Below are positions 58,801 to 64,000 of a stretch of DNA of 64,000 nt, piece after piece (position 1 is the stretch's first letter; each line of letters starts with the position of its first letter). Below the pieces are notes generated by a model. The model searched no databases. It was not told the DNA's origin and saw only the letters and a program-made list of their open reading frames with translations. The stretch is from Shinisaurus crocodilurus (Eukaryota > Chordata > Lepidosauria > Squamata > Shinisauridae). The position numbers and the translations under genes are program-made. The stretch covers positions 496,001 through 560,000 of the forward strand of contig JAHFWL010000434.1 in assembly GCA_021292165.1 (NCBI GenBank). The letters are read 5' to 3'.

Positions 58801-61800
58801 CATGACAAGTCACTACTACAATAGTATGGTATGACAAACATTGTAACATTGGTGGCAAGTTAGCTGCACCTTATATACAATACCTCCAGTATAAAATTCA
58901 CTAAGGATATCTACAACTAACAGGGTTAGAAATATACACATTCCAAGGTGCTATAAATTTAGTACCTAGTGTCAAAGTTATGGCAAAGACAGAAAAAAAA
59001 TTAAAAGTTGTGAGGCACCTGGGATTCTTCCTGCCACAATTAGTGCTTCTAGTAACTACACTGAGTACAGCTGTAATTCCTCTTATTTACTTCTTTAGAA
59101 CAGGGCCAAGATGTAATACATACGTACTATTCCTGTACAACTGACAGTATTTGGTCATGTATATGGGGCCACACATCAAGAGCAGAGATGTGAAAGTTCA
59201 GAAAAAATGGCGATTAAGAGCATTTTTACAACCAAATCTATTATAACTGTTGTGCTACACAGGAAAGCATTTGTGTGACCAGTGGAATTTACACACCAAT
59301 AGTAAAGGATTAGTGACAAACATGTATATAGATAATGGAATACTTCCATACCAGTAGTGGTATTTGGCAATTTCCAGGGTTGAAAAAACTGTGTGTGTTT
59401 GACCACTGAAGCTCTTTGAAAGTTACCGTAAGTGCCAGGCCAGCAACCACATTCTAACTTTTCAGTGATGTACAAGGTTGGCCAATTTCTCATGCTGGTT
59501 CCTAAGAGCCTCAACTTTTCTGGCCATGGCCCTGCACATGAGCCCTACATAACCAAAAAAATGTTCTCAGAAAAACTAGCATATTTCTTTCACTTATAAT
59601 CAAATCACTTGCATAAACTTAATCTGTTTTGTATACAAAAGTGCTACTGATCCAATCTTTTGTCTCAATTCTAACCCTAAATTGTTCCATCAAAGACATG
59701 AATCATTTTAAATGCATGTCATCAAATATGCATGCTCAACTTCGCCCTTCACCAATAAGAATTATGTGCAACAGCAGGAATGGTATTTGCTGTATTAAGC
59801 ACTCTTGGTTTCTGTTCCTGTCATCTGCATTCCCCAGAAGTCTGGGACACAGCCCTACATCGGTCTAGATTCCTGCTCTTGGTATTTTCTCTAGATCTTG
59901 TTCAAAGATGAACCAGTTTGGGCACATCTACGGTACTTGCTTTTCCCAGAAACTCATTTGGTCTTTGCTGGGACTCCCCCACCCTGGAGAGAATTTTCAC
60001 TTTCGTTTTCAAGCAGCAAGACTGAAGGATGATCTAATGGTCGGTTGTTCCCAATATTTCCCCTCCCATTACAAGAAAGCTTCTAATTCTACAACTTTAT
60101 ATATTGGGTAAAAATAGCCAAGCAAAATTGTTTTTTTAAGTGGAAACTGACAGTATTAGAGAAGCAGGACTTTAAGTGGGATTTCATCCCTGGTTCTCTC
60201 ATGTCCTCTAAATGGCTAACAGGAGCTTCCATAAGATCCAAGGTAAAAAGGGTTGTCCTACGTGCTAGATACCCCCAATGAGTAGACAGGCAAACGTTTA
60301 CCAGCTCCTCTGGGCCAGTAGACAGAAACTGTCTGCACTCTGCAAAAACCTGAAGGCCAATTGTTTGCATTACACCTCAAACAGCCTTTGCCACCCTTCA
60401 GTAATGTAGGTTCAACATATCTGTGGAACCCACAACTCCCAGAATCCTTCAGTTACCATGGCTGGTTGAAGATGCTGGGAGTTGTAGGCCAACACAACTG
60501 GAGGGCACCAGGTTGGGGAAGGCTGAATTAGTGTGTCAACACTCAACAGTTCTCAGTACCTATGTTTCTTTCTTATATTTAAACAATGTAAGGGAAGTAC
60601 ATGGCATGCTATTGCCTTTACATTTTTAAAACAATTAAAATGTCTACAAAATATATAAATCACGTTAAGTGTGCTTTAATTTCTCCCCTCAAATATTTCA
60701 GGTCAAATACCTGTGGTGTATTGGGACAAAAATAATAATAACACGGGGTATTTCTTTAGCTTTGTTGTTTATTTTACTTGTATTTAGTAAACATGTTAAA
60801 TTAGGTTACTTTCTAGTGATTTTCCGGTGCAAACAGAAAATTTTCCAAAAAACCCACACCACTGCCCTTCACCCACCCACACCAGGTGTCTTCCCCTACC
60901 ACAAGTCCACTCAGTCATATCAGTACCTCCTCTTGCCTGTCTACTCTTCTCCTCTTAAGGACATTTCCTTTCAATCATATAAAAATAAACTGCTCTGTTC
61001 AGTAACTACCAGCCTTTGTTTCTGGAAATTTCTAGGCCCATAGTTGCCTCTAAACAGAGACACAAGGGCTGCGATGAGCCAAAGTTCTGGACTGCTTACT
61101 ACTTCACCATCTGGGTTGGGCGCGGGACCAGTGAAAAGAGAGATAGTTACAGAGTAGAGAAGGAACAGAAGCAAAATAGAAAGTAGTGTTAACCTCCTAG
61201 ATAAAAGTTAATATTCCACTTTACTGCTTTATCATCTGGGTTGGGTGTGGGACTGGTGAAAGGAGAGAGTTAGAGTACAGGAGAAGGAGCAGAAGCAAAA
61301 CAGAAAGTAGCATTACCCTCCTAGATAAAAGTAAACATTTGATTTTACTTCTTTATCATATGGGCTATGTGTGGGACTAGTGATGGGAAAGAGAGTTCTA
61401 AAGTACAGGAGAAACAAATGAAGCAAAGCACAAAGCATTATCCTCCTAGATAAAATAAGTATTCTACTTTACTGAAAGACTTACAGTCTAAGTGAACATG
61501 TTTTAAGTTACTAGATTGGTCAGTTAACTGCTTATGTATATGGAAGATAGACTAACAGAGTAATTTCAAAGTATATTTAGTACTAAACATTTAGCAAATG
61601 AAAACTGCCTTTCATCTGTTGTGCACTACCATCCTGCTGTCCCCAAATACCACAAGAAAATTAAAGATAGTTACCCTATTATATCCTATTGAACTTCTTT
61701 AATGGAAGCCTTGTTTAATGGATGCATTCTCCACCATGCATTATATCTGGAAAATCACCCAACTTACGTAAATTACTAGTTAAAGCAGCACTTAAACCCA

Positions 61801-62946
61801 GGATCACACCAATGTAAATCAGAGCGCTGCATTACCTGCAGTTACTTTCAAGAAACCACTTCTTTTAAGAGCACAATTAGTAACAAAACCTATAGCATTA
61901 GACAATTAGTAACATGCACTTCCACTAATGTGATTTCTTTAACTGAACATAAAAAAAAGGAAATTTGTATGCAATACGTAGAAAAACTACAGTGGACCCA
62001 AGAACAAGATTCTGTAACCACAAATCTGCAATTCTTACTATAAAAACTAGAGCAGCCTGTTGGAAGACATTTTAACTCACCTGCACATAGTCTCTCAGAC
62101 TTCCAATTGAACAAACAAAAGACACTGACATGCTTGACAGAATAGAAAACTTCTGGATCTACAGATTCAGAACGCTTCGTCCTTATGACCTTAATCTGGA
62201 GGACAACTCATACGCTTTACACCACTCACACCTGTTCTCCTTAGGAATGTTCATCTCCCAGCGTTCCAAACTGCCACTCTTAGTATCCATTTAACATCAA
62301 AGCTACTGATGAGGGCAGAAGCCGAAATGTTGATCACTAAATATATTTTGAAATTACTCTGTTTAGTCTATATTATATATCTTAAGACTGACTGCATCCA
62401 ACGTGGAGCTGGAGACTCCTTGTCGCTTTACACCCCGCCTCTCTATATATTTATGAATTACCAGTGGAAAACTTTTTTTAAAGGACCCCTTTTTCTTGGC
62501 TATTTAAGCCACCTTGCTTTCAAACGTAAATTCAGTCTGCATCGCAGCCAAAGCTTTTCTTTGTGTAAGACAGCCAGCCCAACGGCTACACAATGAGGGT
62601 GCAAACCTGCGCTCGGGGCTTCTCTCAAACCACGGGCCCTCCATGCCCCCTTCAGCTCTACTAAGTCAGTCCCAACATCTGTGGCCGGCTTCCACCCCGG
62701 GCCCCCAACTACCTCTCGTTGCCATGGTAACCCTGCCTCCTCACACTCCCGCTCCGGCCTGGCCTGGCCGCTGCCTCCAGCTGCCCCTTCGCCGCTCGAC
62801 ACTCACATATGACCGCAGGGCGCTCGCACGGGGCTCTCGAACACCTCCAGGCACACAGGGCAAGTGAAGCGGGACAGAGGGTCCAGGCGCTCGACGGCGG
62901 CCGTTGCCCCCTCAGGGTACCGCGAACTCGCCTCAGCCAACGCCAT
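49785..62946 (-). CDS. RNF114: RNF114, RING-type E3 ubiquitin ligase (6 coding exons, 228 aa)
   Basis: The coding sequence is the complement of 62807-62946, 58311-58461, 56266-56372, 51192-51306, 50246-50353 and 49785-49850: 687 nt, 228 aa, the same length as human RNF114. A C3HC4 RING finger uses C29, C32, C44, H46, C49, C52, C64 and C67. A C2HC finger follows (C91, C94, H106, C110), then C2H2 fingers at C143/C146/H159/H164 and C173/C176/H194/H199. The acidic tail, about 209-227 with [14 protein letters not shown], resembles a ubiquitin-interacting motif. RNF114 ubiquitinates substrates in the cytosol and nucleus and is linked in mammals to NF-kB and cell-cycle control; the ligase role here is inferred from the family. 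All five introns are GT-AG and keep the frame. The N-terminal 20 residues before the RING are the least recognisable part. Confidence 0.96.
50246..50353 (-). CDS. RNF114: RNF114 coding exon 5
   Basis: 108 nt, acceptor TTCCAG|GTTTGC to donor TTTGTG|GTAAGT. It encodes [19 protein letters not shown] and the end of the last finger. Confidence 0.94.
51192..51306 (-). CDS. RNF114: RNF114 coding exon 4
   Basis: 115 nt, acceptor TGCAG|GAGCAT to donor CGAGTG|GTAATT. It encodes the finger [17 protein letters not shown] and the following linker. Confidence 0.94.
51890..52195 (+). pseudogene. CR1-like LINE 3' fragment (RNF114 intron 3)
   Basis: The plus strand encodes [16 protein letters not shown] followed by ESYLPGML and stop, then GGTTGGATGAGATGGC and a final GTGATTCTATAAG, the CR1 3' end. 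It is antisense to RNF114. Confidence 0.8.
52200..54440 (-). pseudogene. Decayed L2-like LINE, reverse transcriptase region (RNF114 intron 3)
   Basis: Minus-strand frames encode non-LTR reverse transcriptase pieces: 53868-54233, 53373-53624 and a 277-aa stretch at 52396-53229. The catalytic YVDD is visible at 53250-53261, but a stop and a frame change separate it from the 277-aa part. That part holds [12 protein letters not shown] and ELHWLPI, typical of the L2/CR1 side of the Jockey group. A half hAT MITE sits inside at about 53652-53716. It is not a host gene. Confidence 0.85.
54445..56265. other. RNF114 intron 3, non-LINE part
   Basis: A LINE-like 3' end (54820-54885, AATAAATAAATAAATATTTG), a C12 tract at 54787-54798 and a G11 tract at 55347-55357 are seen. 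No other feature is recognised. Confidence 0.5.
56266..56372 (-). CDS. RNF114: RNF114 coding exon 3
   Basis: 107 nt, acceptor TACAG|ATGTAC to donor ACCAG|GTAACC. It encodes [20 protein letters not shown], strongly conserved in the family. It is not visible as a long open frame because it is short. Confidence 0.93.
56373..58310. other. RNF114 intron 2, repeat-poor
   Basis: No transposon, hairpin or coding potential was recognised. Confidence 0.5.
58311..58461 (-). CDS. RNF114: RNF114 coding exon 2
   Basis: 151 nt, acceptor ATTAG|CTTTTGC to donor AAAAAA|GTATGA. It completes the RING (FC..C ... CGVC) and starts the C2HC finger (CSGC). Confidence 0.94.
58462..60394. other. RNF114 intron 1, distal part, repeat-poor
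   Basis: No recognisable repeat or coding signal. AT-rich, without long microsatellites. Confidence 0.5.
60395..60530. mobile_element. hAT fold-back MITE, degraded (RNF114 intron 1)
   Basis: Contains ACAACTCCCAGAATCC and the inverse CTGGGAGTTGTAGGCC, ending GGTTGGGGAAGGCTG. The left end is eroded. Confidence 0.7.
61098..61475. repeat. Three-copy ~125-bp tandem repeat (RNF114 intron 1)
   Basis: Units start near 61098, 61223 and 61347 and share TATCATCTGGGTTGGG-type starts, AGAAGCAAAACAGAAAGTAG and CCTCCTAGATAAAAGT. The spacing is 125 then 124 bp. The third copy is the most diverged. Confidence 0.85.
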
Positions 62947-63260
62947 CTTCCAGGACTCACTTCCGCAAACCTCCCTCGGCAGGAGGACAGCGACTCCACG
63001 AAGAGCTTAGCCGGGACGACGGCGGCCTAAGTGGGCCACTCATTCTAGGCCACGCCCACCAAGGCTGGAGAAGTACCCGAGTGCGCACGCGCGCTGGTGG
63101 AGGCGGTTGCGTTTTTTCGCGGAGCGGCCAGAAGAGGTCTAGAAGATTTTTCATCTCTCGCGTGCACGTGTTAATCGTCCTTTGGGGCAGGGCTGTAGAG
63201 ACGGGGGAAGCTGCAGAGATGTGGTCGGTTGGCTGGTGACGAGAGAAGAGAAGAAGCTGG
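62690..63260. promoter_or_regulatory. RNF114: RNF114 CpG-rich promoter
   Basis: CpG-dense sequence surrounds the RNF114 start. On the gene strand an ETS-like GCGGAAGT lies at 62959-62966 and a YY1-like AAGATGGCG overlaps the start codon (62941-62949). No TATA box is evident. This suggests a housekeeping-type promoter. Confidence 0.65.
62807..62946 (-). CDS. RNF114: RNF114 coding exon 1
   Basis: 140 nt from the ATG at 62946 to the donor TCATAT|GTGAGT. It encodes the N-terminus and the first half of the RING (CPVC ... CGH). Two bases pass to exon 2. Confidence 0.93.
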
Positions 63261-63286
63261 CAGGATGTGGCCAAGATAGGGAACTT

Positions 63287-63485
63287 TGCAATGAGAACAT
63301 TAGAAGAGCCGTGCTGGATCAGACCAAGGGCCCATCTAGTCCTGTATTCTCTTCACACAGTGGCCAACCAGATGCCCAAAGGAAACCCACAAGCAGGACA
63401 TGAGTGCAACAGCACCCTCCCACCCATGTTCTCCAGTAATTGGTGTATGTAGACATATGGCCTCTGATACTGGAGGTAGTGTATC
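63287..63485 (-). mobile_element. CR1-like LINE 3' fragment
   Basis: Matches the copy at 39387-39600 over AGACCAAGGGCCCATCTAGT, CACACAGTGGCCAACCAG and AAGCAGGACATGAGTGCAAC. Orientation follows that longer copy, whose minus strand reads into LINE protein. Confidence 0.7.
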
Positions 63486-64000
63486 ATCATCAGGCGATCA
63501 CTCGTGACCAAGTAAGATTGTCTTCCAGGATAAAATTTACAAAAAGGAAATTTTAAAAGGAGGAAATTCTAAAGAAAAATTGTGTAGACTCTAGCGATGG
63601 GTCCGTAAGTGACTGTGGAGGCCTATTCTAGATCCACACAGTTTCCCACAGTGAGGACACAGGTTACCAGATGGAAGATGGTCCTGTAAAGGATTCGTTA
63701 GACGTGCTTTTCGCTTAGCACGTTTCTCCCTTTCACCTTGCACTCGAGCTTCTTCAAAGTCCATAGAACCTTTGTGAAAGGCCAACCTCCAGTTAGATCG
63801 TTCATGGGCCAGAGCTTCCCAGTTTTCAATGTTTATATTGCATTTTTTTTAGATTAGCCTTATGAACATCTTTAAACCTCTTATACTGACCACCGATATT
63901 CCGCTTTCCATCCTTGAGTTGGGAATAAAGTAACTGCTTTGGGAGACGGCAGTCAGGCATTCGAACAACATGACCAGTCCACTGAAGTTGGCGTTGAAGG
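63486..64000 (-). pseudogene. Non-LTR retrotransposon C-terminus with zinc finger, runs off the window
   Basis: The minus strand encodes RWTGHVVRMPDCRLPKQ at the window edge, then ...ENWEALAHERSNWRLAF, and ends with a CPHCGKLCGSRIGLHSHLR zinc-finger-like motif. This is a C-terminal tail known from some LINE reverse transcriptases. The reading frame changes near 63850 at a poly(A) run. The clade was not determined. Confidence 0.75.

Noticed and set aside
63591..63785. C2H2-like motif suggesting a host zinc-finger gene
   Set aside because: Flanking minus-strand sequence is retrotransposon C-terminus and the frame breaks upstream.
1..64000. CRISPR arrays, operons, phage or plasmid features
   Set aside because: The sequence is intron-containing vertebrate DNA; the direct repeats are microsatellites, tandem duplications or transposons.

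Overview
The window looks like vertebrate chromosomal DNA, most likely from a squamate reptile. Two spliced protein-coding genes with GT-AG introns sit in long intergenic and intronic DNA full of interspersed repeats. The repeats are CR1- and L2-like LINE fragments, a MIR/CORE-like tRNA SINE, a 5S rRNA-derived SINE, a tRNA-Ala-like SINE and many fold-back hAT MITEs. The clade call is an inference from this repeat mix and from a bird/reptile-like five-finger Snail protein. The species cannot be named from the sequence alone.

Both genes lie on the minus strand. RNF114 (coding exons 62946 down to 49785, six exons, 228 aa) is an E3 ubiquitin ligase with a RING finger, three zinc-finger units and a C-terminal ubiquitin-interaction-like helix. 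SNAI1 (coding exons 24692 down to 20152, three exons, 261 aa) is the Snail transcriptional repressor with an N-terminal SNAG motif and five zinc fingers. All splice junctions can be read, and both reading frames run through without a break. RNF114 followed by SNAI1 on the same strand is the gene order known from human chromosome 20. The two genes are neighbours, not a functional operon; each has its own CpG-rich promoter, at about 62.7-63.2 kb and 24.4-25.3 kb.

Layout: 1-18.7 kb is intergenic DNA downstream of SNAI1 and holds only repeats. 18.76-20.15 kb is the likely SNAI1 3'UTR. 20.15-24.69 kb is the SNAI1 coding body, with repeats in both introns. 24.7-27.2 kb is GC-rich upstream DNA. 27.2-47.3 kb is repeat-dense intergenic DNA. 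About 47.3-49.8 kb is a repeat-poor block that is probably the RNF114 3'UTR. 49.8-62.95 kb is the RNF114 body, with a decayed L2-like LINE in intron 3. 63-64 kb is upstream sequence that runs into CR1-like and other LINE fragments.

No new protein system was found. The most interesting content is the transposon record: fold-back hAT MITEs whose 8-bp target duplications can be proved against empty sites in related repeats in the same window, two such MITEs stacked on one target, a SINE with a 5S rRNA head and a CR1 tail, a nested inverted pair of that SINE, a long inverted repeat at 40.8-41.4 kb, and a marked excess of long G or C homopolymers.
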